A stretch of DNA of 64,000 nt from Hypoxylon rubiginosum. Taxonomy: Eukaryota > Ascomycota > Sordariomycetes > Xylariales > Hypoxylaceae. The notes below the pieces were generated by a model. The model saw only the letters and a program-made list of their open reading frames with translations, did no database searches and was not told the DNA's origin. Below, piece after piece: positions 18,963 to 34,800 of the stretch; position 1 is the stretch's first letter; the number at the start of each line of letters is the position of its first letter. The stretch is from positions 310,001 to 374,000 of the forward strand of contig CADCXA010000034.1 in assembly GCA_902806565.1 (NCBI GenBank), read 5' to 3'. The translations under genes and the position numbers were made by a program.

Positions 18963-21900
18963 AGCGAAGAAGTCGGCAGCGAGTGACCTAGCCTGGGTGT
19001 ATAGTAAGGAGTAGTAAGGTAGTAATGTAGTAGGCTTGCAAGAGCTGATGAACGATCGAGAAGAAAATAATTCGAAGAATGGAGTGTTATCCGTCAATGG
19101 CCTGCCTAGAAATGAAGATGATATGAACGAGAGAAACTGATGGTGTTCTATCCATCTTGGTACTTGAGCGGCGTTGCTCTCAATACTTATACGTGAAGTT
19201 CCTCCTGGCTCCAAGGGCCTGTCGTCAAAGTTGTGATACTAAAGCCCTAGAGTTGTTAGACTCGTGTTGAGAGACCCTGTAAACAGCCTGCAAGCTCCGC
19301 TTCGGTTAGTCTACTCATAGGCCCCCCGAGAAGCATCCGCAAAAGTTGCAAAACGCCGAGACGGGAATGGAGCCATGCAAGCGGCAGCCAGGTAGCTGCC
19401 GAGATGTCAAACAAGGGAACTATTACTCAAACTTTTATCAGCAGGCTATTGGTGTGTTATTTCTGCAAGGACTCCACGTTTCTGGAAACGTTGTGATAAT
19501 ACCTTTCATGAACTTAGACGTGATTCTCTTGAACGTCATTCATGTTGATAAACGTAGGCTGATAGCTATACGGAACAGCCCGTAGGCATATAGAATAACT
19601 AGCATTCTTGACAGTCGAACGACCTAACGACCGAAGACTAAGAGAACTCGTACTACCTCCTACTCCGCAGGCGTACACGATCAAACTGAGCCCGGGGTCG
19701 ATCATAATTCCTGCCACTATGGTGAGAAATAATCTGCAGATAGGTCTGAGCAGTGATACAAACAGGCAATTTCCATACAAACAGACATCGTTGCACAGCG
19801 TATAGTATCAGTTGACGTGCCTTAGCGCTGTGAGCTAGTAGTTGGGCTGAACATCTCCTCGCACTAGATACCCGAAGGATCCCTATCAGAGACAATCTTT
19901 TAAGAAGTGCTGACGACGACACGACATGTTACCTGTGTCCGCGTTTCTCATCGAGTTACGCTCAGACTTTGTGTGGGGGAGAAATGTTTCTACATAGTAA
20001 CTTCTTGCAAGGGTTCTTTAAAAGAGCCTCCAGCACCCATGTCACCTCACAGCTGGAGTAAACTGGAGTAGGCAGGGATCGTCAGCCCCCTTAGCGGTCG
20101 AGTGCCGGCCGGGGGGTCCGTCCCTTCTTAACCTGGACGACACGCGTATTAATGAAACCAATCTCGCATGATCATGTAGGAAAAGGAGAACACGGCCTAT
20201 CGATAGGATCTCTGCTGCACCTAATGGTACCCATACTGCCATGACCCTGGTTACGAGAGGGAAATAAAAATCCAAAGCTACGGTTTGACGTATTATTGTA
20301 GTAGCTAAGTTCATATTTACTATAATATATATACAAATCCTTCTCCATATCTCAATAGGGGTTCGGGCGAAAAGTCTTTGAATGCTACTCTAGAAAAGTT
20401 ACAGGTATTCTGTACTGCTAGTTGATGAAAATGTAGATTTTGATAGAACATAGTTACCGGTATTTGATATATTTATTTTTTGAAAACGTTCCATTGTCAG
20501 CTGAGCGCAAGCGATCTCTATGGCTGGAAACCACTCGGTACGATACCTCTCAAAATGGCAACGAGCGGAAGCCGGGAAGCCATAAACGGGCCGTGGCTGC
20601 GCGAATAATCCTCCACTGATAGGAGGTAGCTTGACAATTTCGCTAAGGAGGTACGTTACGTGTCCTACCTTATCGATGTTGTGTATTATGTACGATGAAC
20701 TCATAACATACAGGGCGTTGGAACTTAAGGGAACAGAAGCCTTCAACATCATTCCACGTATGTAGGGGGAATATGCTAGATACCTAAGAGAAGACCCTCA
20801 CTTTACAATACCGCGGAGGCGAGATCATCATTGAGTACGACTTGATTGCCCGATGTGATAAAATTCGACATCCCAGCTCGTGGGGTTTCCAGCAGCCTCA
20901 ATTTCAGCCCCAATCTGGCCAATCATTTTTCATTTTACTTCCTTGAGTAGATCATATCACCATGCATTTGTATCGTCCAGGCCGAAGTCAGGGACTAGAG
21001 CCAAGACCAGTCAAACATGGATTTTCATCCGAAGCAACAAGAGTATGACCAGGAAAATTCGAATCTGCCGAACTTGAAAACACAAACAGGGACAACTTGG
21101 TATAATAAAGAGATCTGCAAGACACTTGCAGGACGCCGTTAGTATTGTTACGGGGGAAAAACGCACATACGCTAGTACACTGGGAGCTGAACACTAGAGA
21201 CCCTCTAACAGGTCGAGCGCCCCTTTTATGACCAATAGAATAATACATATTAGCGTTATGCTGAACGTCCACGAGCTCAGACCCAGGTCCCGCTTGGAAA
21301 TGTCCCGAGAAATAGGCCAATGCCAGCTCCCGGACATACGCTAGGACACCCACATAAAAGTCGACTCAAGACCCATTGGTGGAAATAGCCACTAAGAGGA
21401 CACGAAACTAGTACACCTGAGAGAGGATTCACTTACTCGAGAAGAGAAATCTTGATAATTAAGGACTTTGGACAGCGTTTGGTCTTCGCTCGAGGTAGTA
21501 ATTGTCAAAACACGAAGCCCTGTAGAGACCTATCGCTTGTAGCTCCCCACTACGGGAACTAGACACACCCATGACCCTTCAGGGGCTGGTTGGGCGCCAC
21601 ATGAGTTTTTCGTAAGTGGTACGTGGCCCTGCGCCGCTGCGAGATAATGAGCACAACATAAATGTATGCGATGCCCCTTGATATCTATTTATGTATGTTC
21701 GTCACACAAGACATCGGATAGAGCCGCATATCGAAGAAAAACAAGTAGCCAATTAAATGTGCTCATCTTGCCTTCAGCCAATGGACGGTTGATGGAATTA
21801 ATGATCTATCATTTGTATTAAAAAAATAATACGACCGAATCGAATCTGTGTAACCTGATTATCTCCGCCACGGGCCGAATCGTAATTATTCCGCTCCCAT

Positions 21901-24151
21901 ACGCTCTCGTACGAGATTCGGCTTAAATCTTCAAATCACGTCGTGCTCAGAAGGAAGTAAAACCTTTAGGGCGCGTGTGAATGGAGGAGCAAGCTTTGTC
22001 GCAAAGACCAGGGAACCGGCAAGTCGCTGTACTAAGCCCTTTTGCAGCAGCAGGTATGACGAACATGAGCATTGTGTCTTCTAACTTAAGTCTCTTCCCC
22101 TTGAGGCCATCAATGTTCTCAACAACGCATACAATACACATTCTCCTCCGCATGATATTTGATTAGTTCACCGAGAACCGGAATACGTCCTATACGAGAT
22201 AACAGATTTTAAACCGAGTGTCGTGCATCCGGACAACCAGGGAAGTCCCTACATACATACCTAATCTCGAGCAGACAGCCCCTTGCAGTAAAATCATCTG
22301 GACGTCTAGAGATCCAGATATGTTAGCCCCCCTTACCGCATCCTTCAAATTCCTCTTTCGTATTCCAACATTGTATATTTCTCTAACGCAACCCACAGAA
22401 ATAGCTCCGGCGCCGATGCCCGAAGATGTGAGGCGTTCGGTGTAGTTCCCACTCTCCGCGCAAACACACCCACGAGGCAAAGATGTTGGAGAAAACTGAG
22501 CTTTTGCGTCCTCGTAGAATCCGCCCCTCGTTCCCTAGCATGGGTGGAAACTTTAGATCAGCCAAGGAAGTTGAAAACTACATGCAGGTAACGCTACGAT
22601 GTGAACCAAGCGATGCAAAAAATAACGACAGTATTACGCGGGGGTCTCCTGACTTCGATGTTAAGGACTCCGGATACACATGCCTACTGGAAGGGACTAT
22701 TTGTCCTTTTTCCCGGTCTATCCGGACTAGTAGGCTAGACCCCCTATCCCGAGGGCCAGTATCCAAGTGACCAGATCCCGACAGGTACCTAGGTAAATAC
22801 CTACCTAGGTGTCCAGTTACAATTCATTGCCTCCAGTCTTGGAAACCGTGTCGATGGGCCAGAAGACGTTGGCAGGCCTAGCTGGAGGACTAGCTCCACG
22901 AGAAGAGGAGCGATTGGGCTTTGAGTACCAGGCACCCAGGCACCTACCCAGGTAGGCAGTAATGAGAAATTATTATCTTACAATCATGTTTAGATTTTAG
23001 GATGTGAGTGTAATCATTGACAACAGAGGGCAAACAATTCCATGACTTCCTATGGGAACGAGGAGGTAGCAATGAGTTAAAATTGCAACCTGGGAGGGCC
23101 ATCCACAAGACTCTATCCATATTCAAGGTATCTATCACAAATTAAAGGTAGCTTCACATCTGTCACATGAGATATAGTTCCTGTAAGTATCAAGCGGCGG
23201 TCTTGTCAGGGGCTTTTGCCACATGACCTCTTTAACTCGTGAGAGTGCTATTTCAAAAAGAGGGTAATATGTTTTTACTGATATTAGTTTAAGTAAATTA
23301 ATGGTTCCAAAGACTTTCGCCAACTAGAGACTCAACCATTAGATATATATCTAAAGCTATTTAACTGCGGTTCTAGTTCTCGCTAAAGATAAGTTTTAAC
23401 TTCTTAGCAAAAGTGCCATACCCAGTTATAAGTAACAAATTGAACCACTTAACAATGCTCTACCGTATATTAACGACATGACAAGGACATACTCTGTGCC
23501 TGATAGACGAAAGTTGTTCCCAGAAGATTCCAACAGTCCTGTTATGAGACTCTCACTCTACTCAAATATGACATGCTCGTATTGGCATGTCCTCATTTAT
23601 TAACGAGGATATATTTCATTGTAATTTTAGTGTACCTAGTAGCTACCTAGGCTTCGCCTTCACCTGAGAAGTATATCTCTCCCAAAACATAACTTTCTAT
23701 TTCGCTAGACGTTAGTTAAATAAAACATTGACAGACTAGGAGTTCAACTGACGAGTTTACCGTAGCCTGGGGAACGCAAGGATTATATGTTAAGGATTAG
23801 CCTGCAAATACGATGCGCTGCATGATCCAAGTCATTTATGGTCTCCCTAGTTTATGATGGTGGGCAGCTCTAAAGAATCAGGGGACATCACGGTGGAAGA
23901 ATAAGGCTGTACTGGAAATTATTCATTGAGGCCACAGTGAGCCCGGATCTATCAAGAAAGCAGAATTCATTCGCGTCGGCGCAACATAACCGCTCCGTAA
24001 TGGTACGTGGAAACCCCGAAGGCGACCCCGATATAGGATATCCTTTTCATAGACCTCGCCGTGATTCAACACCACGGCGCGCATTTTTGCTCTCCGCCTG
24101 CTTCCCCCTTCTCATTCCGTCGACTACACCAGCGCAAGGTCAGGGGCCGAT
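18963..24151. other. 5.2-kb gene-free region
   Basis: No supportable gene on either strand: frames stay below about 125 codons, many start at non-ATG codons, and none resembles a protein family. Composition is mixed, not RIP-like. It includes a perfect TACCTAGGTA palindrome (22786-22795) followed at once by a near copy (22802-22811). Strongly decayed coding sequence or unannotated non-coding RNA cannot be excluded by eye. Confidence 0.55.
22786..22795. repeat. TACCTAGGTA palindrome copy
   Basis: Perfect copy, followed at 22802 by TACCTAGGTG. Confidence 0.8.
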
Positions 24152-24657
24152 TTAGGTGTGCTTCTTCAGCAAGGCGACGAGCGCGTTCGGGTTAGCGCCG
24201 ACGAGCTTCTCGGCGGGGGCCATCTCGCCGTCCTTGAAGATCATAAAGGTGGGCATAGCCGTGATGCCGAGCTCCTGGCTCAGCTCGGGCAGGTCGTCCA
24301 CGTCAATCTTGGCGAAGAAGATGTCCTTGAACTGTTCCTCGTTGGAGTGGCTACAATAGAACTTCTTGTTAGTAGGGAGGTCGATGAGGGATTTGGGTTT
24401 CGGCGAAAGGGGAATGCGACTCACTTGGCTAGAATGGGGGCGATGGCCTTGCAGGGACCGCACCAGGTGGCGAAGCAGTCGAGCATGATGGTCTTGTGCT
24501 CCTTAAGGGCCTCCTTGAAGGCCTCGGTACTTTACACGATGTTAGCATCATATCAACGCGTTGGAGGGGTAGAGGAGCGGGGTAGCTTGATTGCGCTGCG
24601 ACAAGCCGGTGAGCTAGGGAAGGGGGATACTTACGATAAAATGTTGTGGACAGTCAT
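24152..24657 (-). CDS. Thioredoxin, 3 exons, 108 aa
   Basis: Exons on the minus strand are 24657-24635 (23 nt, encoding MTVHNIL), 24529-24425 and 24350-24152; introns 105 and 74 nt. The spliced protein is a complete single-domain thioredoxin of normal size with the redox site WCGPC (Cys31, Cys34), the FFAKIDVDD strand, the cis-Pro loop AMPTF and the KLVGANPNAL C-terminal helix. There is no targeting peptide, so it should be the cytosolic electron donor that reduces protein disulphides and is recycled by thioredoxin reductase. An in-frame stop upstream supports the chosen start. It is the last gene before the A+T block, with its promoter side facing that block and its start codon only about 0.7 kb from it. 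Confidence 0.96.
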
Positions 24658-25339
24658 CTTGGGCGATGTGGAGTGAAAGTGTCGAGTAGATGCGAAGTGC
24701 GATGGGTTGTAGACGGCTGTATGTCTGAAGGTAGACCGGGCTGCTCGAAGGAAGTTTGTTGACATGGAGGAAAAAAACGGAATTGCAATGCGGGAAACGC
24801 GGGGCGGCTAGGGTTTTTATTTAGCTGTCTAGCTCTGTTATCAGGGGAACAAGAGGGAGGCAAGCAGGTAAAATGAGGTAAGGCTACGCAAGAATTACAG
24901 CAGCTGTATCACCGAACAGGTACAGAATGTACAGAATGCTAGGTACAGAATGGAATGTACAAGATATTAGACGAGATGGGCGCTTTTACCTTATTCGTTA
25001 CCTAAGATAACCTTTGATTCATGCGGGTGATAGATACTTCGCGACCAGCTAGAATCGTCCACCAACACCGATTGTTTGTCGATGATGTAAATTTTTGATT
25101 TGTCAGTACGTCTGAATGACGTGATCCAAACCGTCCAGACTCTTTTGGGTTTAAAGTACGTGCAGCTTGTGGCTTGTTAGCTGCGCAGGCTGCGGTAGCC
25201 CCTGACCTGAGCCCCTGACCCGAGTCCCTGGCCGAGCTCGTAGCGCTCTAAGACAATTCCTGCTAGTAATATTTTCCCGAAGCTGCCCGACCTAATTCTA
25301 TACATGAATTCCACATAATAATTCCAAATCGCTTATCCC
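24658..25339. other. Thioredoxin promoter and transition to A+T block
   Basis: About 0.7 kb of normal composition, falling in GC content from about 25250 onward. It carries a short GC-rich quasi-repeat (CCTGACC/CCCTGACC type, about 25200-25235). No gene. Confidence 0.55.
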
Positions 25340-25591
25340 GAATTCGTTTATTAGTAATAGCTTTAGTATAATATACAAGGTAATTATTATTAGGATTTAA
25401 ATTATAATATTAAATATATTATAGCGAGGGTGGGGGGTTTTTTATAATTAATATATTTATATATAATAGTTTTAAATTTAATAATTATTACGTTTTTAAA
25501 AAATAATTATATATAAATAATATTTATCTCACGTTTAAAATAATTACTTATTTTAAAATTTTTATTAAACTAATTTATTATATATAATATT

Positions 25592-25650
25592 AATTATTTA
25601 AATAAAATAATTATTTAAATAAAATAATTATTTAAATAAAATAATTATTT
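25592..25650. repeat. 17-bp tandem repeat, about 3.5 copies
   Basis: The unit AATTATTTAAATAAAAT occurs three times perfectly end to end (25592, 25609, 25626) and then half again. It sits near the left edge of the A+T block. Perfect identity suggests copying after most mutation had happened. Confidence 0.85.
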
Positions 25651-25764
25651 ATATATTTTATATTATTTATTTAATTATTATATTAGTTATTTAATATTAT
25701 AATTATTTTATATTATAATTACTTATTTATTTAATATATTTTAATTATTTATATTAAATAATTA

Positions 25765-25852
25765 TTTATATTTAAATAATTATTAATATTTAAATAGTTA
25801 TTTATATTTAAATAATTATTTATATTTAAATAATTATTTATATTTATAATTA
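25765..25852. repeat. 18-bp tandem repeat, about 5 copies
   Basis: The unit TTTATATTTAAATAATTA is perfect at 25765, 25801 and 25819. A copy at 25783 has two differences, and a shortened copy starts at 25837. It is a second small array, 115 bp from the 17-bp array. Confidence 0.8.
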
Positions 25853-28800
25853 TTTAAATTATATATAAATTATATTAAGTTTTTAAGTTATATTATTTAT
25901 TATTTATATTATATTAAAGTTTTTTATATTATAATTTTAATTATTTATATTATATAAGTTTTTATTATATTATATAATTAATTATTTATATAATAATAAT
26001 TATTATTTATAATTTTTTAAATATATTATTAAAATATTTAAAAAATTTTTTAATAATAATATTAAAATATTTTAAATAACTTTTTATAAATTTTATAATA
26101 TTATTATTTTATAATATTAATTTTATTAGTTTTTATAATAAAATATATTATATAACTTAATATATATTTTATTTAATTTTTAATATATATTTAATTTAAA
26201 TATTTAAATAATTTATTATTAATAAACTAGTATTTTATAATAAAAATAATATAAATTTATTAAAATTTAAAAAGTTTTTATAATTATTTCGCTTAATTTA
26301 ATTATACTTAATTATTTATAATAATAGTATTTTTTTTTTAAAATATATTTATTAATATTAATTAATATATATAATAATAAGTATTTATAATATAATTATA
26401 TAATTTAATAATATTAATGTTTTTTATTTTATTAATTTATAATTAATTTTAACTATATATTAAATTCTTAATAATATAAACTTATATTAATTAATATATT
26501 TAATTATAATTATTAATTATTTTTTAAATTTATATAATAAATTTAATAGTTAATATTTTATAAATAATATAACATAAAAAGCGATATTTTATTATAATAT
26601 AAAAAATAATATTTATATTAATATTAATATTTTATTAATATAATATTAATTGTTTAATAATTAATAAAATTATAGTTATTTATATTTATTATATTTATTT
26701 AAACGTTTAATTTATATAAATATAATTATTTTTTAAATAAATAATATAAGGTTTAATTATATTAATTATTATAATTTTAATAATAATAAGATTTTTAGTT
26801 ATTTTTTTTAATATTTTAAAAAAAAAAATATTATTTTTTTTATATATATTAAATAATAAAATTATAATAATAAAAATATATTTTATATTTTATATTTTAA
26901 AAATAAATATATAATTAATATAAATAAAATTATTTTTATATATTTTTACGTAGTTGTTTTAATTAAAAATAAAATATTTTAAATTATATTTATTAAATAT
27001 ATATATATTAATATTATATAAAATTATATTATATTAATATTAATAATATAGTTTATAATATATTTTAAAATATAAATATTAATAATAAAATAATAATAAT
27101 AACGAAATTAATATATATATTTAATAAAATTAAATATAAGTTTTTAAGATTATTTAATTATTATATTTAAATTATAATAAGTTATATTTTTATTATAATT
27201 ATTAATATATATTATTTTTAAAAAATTTAAAAATTAAGTTAATATTTTATTAATTTTAATTAAAAATAAATTGTTTTTTTATATAATATAATATACCTTA
27301 GTAATTTTTTTAATAAAAATATAATTAATTATATATAAATTTAAATATAAGTTATTAATTAATAATAATATATTTTATATATATTTAATTTAATTTTATA
27401 ATGTTTTTAACTTATTTTTATTAGTTTATATAAATATATAATTAAATAAATAAAAACATTTTTTATAAAACTTTTATATTTAATTTATTATAATAAAGTT
27501 ATTATATTTAAATATATTTTAAAATATTATTTAAATTATTAATTAAATATTATATTTTAAAAATAATATTTTCTTAATATTAAAATAATTGGTTTTATAT
27601 ATATAACGTTTAAAAAACCTAATAAAATTATTATTAATAAGTTTAATTATTAAAATAAAATTATAATTATTTATATTAAAATTAAGCTTTTATTTTCTTT
27701 TTTAATATAAATATTATATATTAAAACTTGTTTATTTTAATATATAATTTTAATATTATAAATAAAATATTATTTATTAATATTTATTAATATAGGTTTT
27801 TTTTTATTAAATAATTAAGATTTATTATTATAATATATTTAATTATAAAATTATAAAAATATATTATAATATATATATTTAATTATATTATATTTTTATA
27901 TTATTTAATATTAAAAGTTTTTATTAATTTTACTATATTATTATTATTAATATTATTAAAAATAATAATTATAAATAATATATTTATATTTATAGTATTT
28001 TTAACTTAAAATACTAGTTATATATTAATATAAAAATTAGTTATTAATAATATATAATAATATAATAAATTAAATATAACTTAATAATTTTTTATAATTA
28101 ATAATATATTATTATAATTTTTTTTATTAGTATTATTTTTAATAAAAATATTTATATATTAAGTTATTTTAATAAATATCGTAATTATAATTTTAATTAA
28201 GTTATTAACGTTTTTATATATAATATTAATAATTTTTATAAAATGTTTATTAAAATGTTTATATTTTAATTACTATTAAAAAAATATTAAAATAAATAAT
28301 TTTTAAATCGTATATAAGAATATTTTATAGCTTTTAAAATAATATTTTAAAAATTAAAATTAATATACGTTTAAAAGAAATTAAAATATTTTAAATTATA
28401 TTATATAATTATTAATTATTTTAAATATAAAAACTATATTATAAAATAATATATATTTTAATTTAAATAAATTTATATATTTAAAATAATATAAGTTAAA
28501 TAACCTGGTTAATATTATATTAAATATTAAAATAATAACTTTAAAAATTAAATATAAGTTAATTATATTTTATTAAGTTTTATATATTTTTTTTTTAACG
28601 TTTAAAAAGCTTTTTATTATATGTTATATTTATTTAATTTAATAATAAAATTTATTGTTTTTTTTAATATTAAATAAATTAGTATTTTATATTTTTAAAT
28701 TTATAAATGTTTTTTAGTTATTATTAATATAATAAAAATAATAATATTTATATTTATAAAGGTTTTTAAAATTAAAATTTTTAATTTATTAAAATATATT

Positions 28801-31800
28801 ATTAATAAATACTATAATTTATATATAAAATAATATTTTTTTTTTATTTATTTTTATATATATGTTTTTATTTAATTTTTTTAATATATTAAAGTTATTT
28901 ATAATGTTTTTAAACTTAATGTTATAAAAATTAAATATTAATAATATAATATTTTTAAATTAAAAATAATTTTTAATATTTAACGTATATAAAATAATAT
29001 AATAATTTAAAAGCGATTAATATAAATTAAAAAATATATTAAATTTATTAATAAATGTTTTTATAAATATAAAAATAATTAAAATAATATTTAAGCTTTT
29101 TTAATTTTATATTTTTTTAAAATATTTATAATTATAATAATTTATTTTTAGTTTTTTATATATAAAATATATATAATATAATAAAATTTTTTTATATTTA
29201 ATATATATTTTATTATTTTTTTTTATATTATATTTAGTTTTTATTATATATTAAATTAAATAATATTCGTTACTTTTTTTTAAGAGATTATTTTAATTAT
29301 ATTTTTTATATAATATTTTCGGTTTTAAATAATTATTATTATAAGGAATTTTTAGGTTTTTAAAGCTAGGATTTATAAATATTATAAAAAAAAAAAAAAA
29401 TTATTTTTAAAAATATTAATAATATTTATATTTAAAATAAGTTTATTTATTTTTAAATTAATTTCTAAGTTTTTTAGTATTTTTAAATATTTAGTTTTAT
29501 TTTACGTTAAAATAATAAGTTTAATTTATAAAATTATTTTGTTTTTATTTATAAATAAATTTTTATTATTTATAAAAATATTTAATTTATTAAATAAATT
29601 AAATTTTATAATATATTTAATATAAAAACGTATAATATTTTTATTTTTATTATTTATATTATAATAAAAGTAATTTTAATTATAATATTAATAATATATA
29701 AAATTATTTAAAAATATAAAAATATTAATATTAAAAAAATATAAATATATTTTATTAGATATTTAAACTGAATTTATTTATATTTAAAAATAATAAAATT
29801 TTAATAGTTTTTTAATAAAAAGTTTTAAATTATAATATATGTTTTTTTTATATATATTTAATATTATAAGGTTTTTAAATATTTTTATAAAATTAAAAAA
29901 TATTAATTTTATTATTATAATTTATATTTATTTTATAAAGGTATTATTTTTTTTATTAAATAATAATTTTTAATGTTTTATATATATTATATTACCGTGT
30001 TTATATTTTATTTATATTTTACTTTTTTTTTTAATAAATATTTTTTTTTATTTATATATATTTTTATTTTATTAACTGTTTATTTATTATTTTAGTTTTT
30101 TTATTAAATTAATATAATAAGTATAAGTTTTAATTAATAACTTTTTTATTTTAAAAAAAATATTTATTTTATATATATTAACTAATAATATTTTATTATA
30201 AAATTATTTAATAAATATTAATATTTATTTTAATAATTTAATAATATTAAAATAAATATTATTATTAATATTATATATTAAATATAATATTTTATATAAT
30301 AATATTTATTATATTTTATTAATTTTATATAAATTTATATAAACTATAAAAGTTATTTTAAAATTAATAATTTTTATTTTTTTATTATATTTATATAAAA
30401 CCGGTTTAAAAATATTAATAATATAAATATTTAAATAATATAATAATAATAAATTTTTAATTATTATAAAAAAACTAACTTAGTTATTTTTATTTTTAGT
30501 TAGTTTAAATAATAAAAATTTAAATATATTAATATTAAATTTAATAGTTTTATTATAATTAATAATATTAATTATATTAATAATATTAAATAATTTAATT
30601 TTTTTATTTAATTTTATTTTTTTATTATTATAAATATTATTTATATTTATAAATATTAATATTATATTAAATTATATTAATTTTTAAAAATTTTATAATA
30701 TTTAAACTAAATAAATAATTTATTATTAAATTTATAAAATAATATATTAAATTTAAATATTTAATTATTATTATTAACTTTTTATATTTTATTATTTAAA
30801 TTTTAAATATATTTATTTTTTAATTTTATGTTTTTTATTATTTTATTGTTTTTATTATAAAATATATTATTATTTATAATAAAATTATTATTATTTAAAA
30901 TTAAATTATTAAATAAATAATAATTAAATATTAAATTATTAAATAAAGGATTATTATAAAATAATATTAATATTAAGTTATTTTAACTTTTAGTTTTTTT
31001 AATTTCTTTATTAAAAAACAACGTTTTTATATATTAATTAATAATAATATATTATAATTTAAAATATATTTTAATATATTAATATTTATATTAATAATTT
31101 AATATAATATATATATTAATTAATAATATTAATTTAAGATTTTATTATATAAATATTAATAATATATATATATTATATATATTAATAATTAAATTAATAA
31201 ATATTAAATATAAATAAAAAATAAATTAAATTAATAATTATATATATTAAATAATATATGTTTATTTAATTTATATTAATTATATTAAATATATAAATTT
31301 TATTAATATTAATTAAAAGTTTTAAATATTTTTAATTTAAATATATTTTATTTTATTAAAAAACTATATTATTTTTTATATAAGTTTTATTTTTAAAATA
31401 TATTAATTTATAAAATATATTTTAAAATATTTATAAAAATAGTTATTTTAATATTTTAAATTAATTTATAAAATATAAATAATTATTAGATTTTTTTATT
31501 TTTATATTTTATTTTTTTATAACTTAAATTTATATATATAATTATTTTATATAATATATTTTTATTATAACTTATTATAATTAAAATAAATAATATAAAA
31601 AAACTGTTTATATTTAAATTTAATTAATATTATAATATAATTAAAATTATATATTAATAAGTTATATTAAATTTTTTAGTTATTAAATATTAAATTAATT
31701 TTATATTTATTAAATTAAAAGTTATAATTATAATAGTTTTATATTTATTTATTAAAATAATATAAATTAAATACTTAATATTTTATTAATTTTAAAAAAT

Positions 31801-34800
31801 AATAATTATTAAAATAATATTAAAAATAATAAAACTTTAACTTTAAATAAATATAAATAGTTAAAAAAATATATATTTAAATAAATAATAAAGATATTTA
31901 TTAAGTTTTTATATTTATATATATTTTACGTTATATTTTATAAAAATTACGTATATATTATATTAAAAAATAATATAAATAAAAATAATAATAATAAATT
32001 TAATTATTTATTATATTTTTTTAAATAAGTTATAATAAATAATATTATATTTTATAAAATAAAATTATTAATATAAATAAAAATAATAAAATAATTTATT
32101 ATATTTAATATTTATAGGTTTATTATATAAATTATTAAAATAATAATTTTTATATTAAATTATTTTATTATTATATTCCACGAGTTATAAAAATATATTA
32201 TTAAAATAATTAATAATTTAAAATATAATTATTTTTATAAGAAATTATATATATATTATTATTATTTTAAATTTAATATTATATATTAATTATTATTATA
32301 AATTTATATTAAAAATCTTATAAAAAAAGTTTTTAAAAAAAATAAATATTTAAAATATAAATAATAAAATTAAGGTATTTTTTACTAGTTAATTTAATAA
32401 TAATATCGTAAAATATATTTTAAAAAATTACTTAAAAATTTTTAATATTAATATTATATTTAAAAATTAAAAATTAAAAATTATTTATATATTAATATTT
32501 TTATAACTAGTTTATAAATTTTAATTTATTTTTAATTTTACTTATTAAATTTAAAATTATTTTAAATAAAAAATTTAAATATATATAAATTAAAAAAACT
32601 TTAATTAAATAAAAATAAGATAATATTAAATGTAAAAAAATTAATTATTTATTTTATAAAATATATTTTATAAATAAACTTAAAAAAATAAAATTTAATA
32701 ATATTTTTTTATAAATTATTAAATTTAAATTATAAAAGAAAATGTTTTAAAGATTTAATATAATTATTTTTATAATATTAAAACTTATTATAAAATAAGT
32801 AACTTTTAATATTTTATTTTCGCCGCTTAATTTATTAAAAATATAATAAAATAATATTAATAATAATAATATAACTAATATATTTAATATATAATAAATA
32901 AAACTAAAAAATATTTATATTAATAAATTTAATATAATATTTAATTATATGTTAATATTTAACTATAAATAATAATAATAAAATATATTTATATAATTAA
33001 TTATATATATATTAAGCGGTATTTATTATAGTTTTAATAAATTATAAATTAATTTTAATTTATTAATACCTAGTATATTATAAATAAAAATCCGATTTAT
33101 TTTAATTAAATTAATATAATAATATTAATTAAATAATATTATCGGTTTAATTAATTTTATATTAAAACTATTAATAAATTTTAACACGATAAATAATAAT
33201 ATTTTAACATTTTTCTTAGATTTTAATATAATTATATTAAAGTTAAATATTTTAATATTATAATATAAAAAGCTTATAACGTAAAAATCAACTTTTAATA
33301 AGCTGTAAATAAAAAAAAAAAAATTTTAAAAACTATAAATAAAAAATTATTAAATAAGAAACCTATATTATAAATATAAAATAATTAAAATATTTTAATA
33401 TTAAATAATATATTATTTAATAATATAATTATTAATTTTATTATAAATAAAAAGTTATTTAATATTAAATAAAAAAAAATATATAAAATAAATACTAATT
33501 TTAATTAAATTATATATAATTTTATTTATTTTAAAAAATAATAATAATTAATATAAAATCAGATAATATTTATAAATAATATATTATAATAAATTTTATT
33601 ATATTTAAACATTAAATAGTTATTTTATAATAAATAAATATAATAAATTAATTAATATAATTAAATATATTTTAATATAAACTATATATAAATTAATTAT
33701 TTAAACTAATATTAATTTTAATTATTTATTTATTATATTTATTTTTAAAAACTTTATAATTTAATTTAAAATTTTAAAATATAAAAACAAGTTTATAATT
33801 AAGTTTTATTATTTAAATAAATTATATATTTTTTTTTTAATTTATATTTTTATTTTATTTTTTATTAAGTTTTTTTTTTAATTTTTTACTTATTTTAAAA
33901 TATAAAACTATAACTTAATTATTATTATTTATAATAATTTTTCTATATAAATTTAAAAGTATTATTAATTTATTATTTAGATTTTTTAATTTTAATTTTT
34001 ATTAACTTATAAATAATATCGTTTTAAATTTTTTTAACGTTATATTTTATAAAAAAAAATAAATAAAAAAATAATTTCTTAATAACTAAATAATATTTTT
34101 AAAAAAGTTTATATTTTAATTTTTAAATAAAAATATAATTATTTTTATTATATTTAATTTAAATAACTAAAAATTTAAATTAAAATATTTATTATTTATT
34201 ATAAAAAACGTTAAAATATTAATTTAAAAAATATTATTTAATATTTTATAAAACATTTTTTAAATATAAAATATAATGTTTTTTTTTAAATTTATATTTT
34301 ATAAAAAAGCTATTATTTTTAAATTAAATATAATAATTTTACTTATAAGTTTTAATAAAATAACATTAAAAAAATAAATTATTATATTATTTTATAATAA
34401 ATTTATATTTTAAATAATTTATTATATTATTTATATAAAATTAAATCTTTTATTTTAAATTTATATAAATTTAATATTAATTATTAAATATAATATATTT
34501 GCTTTTTTATAAAACATTAAAATATTTTTTATAAAAAAACTTTATTAATATATTTTTAATAAAAATAATATATTTATAACGTTTTTATTATATAAATTTA
34601 ATATTTAAACTATATAAATAATTATTATTATATTTAAGTTTATTATTAAAATAAATATATTTAATAGTTATAATTAAAATCTTTTTTAAAGTTATATTAT
34701 TAATATTTTATAATATATTAAAAAATAATTATAAATTTTTTATTAATATATTTAAATTTAATATAATTTTAACTTTATTTTTATTTTATTTAATGATTTT

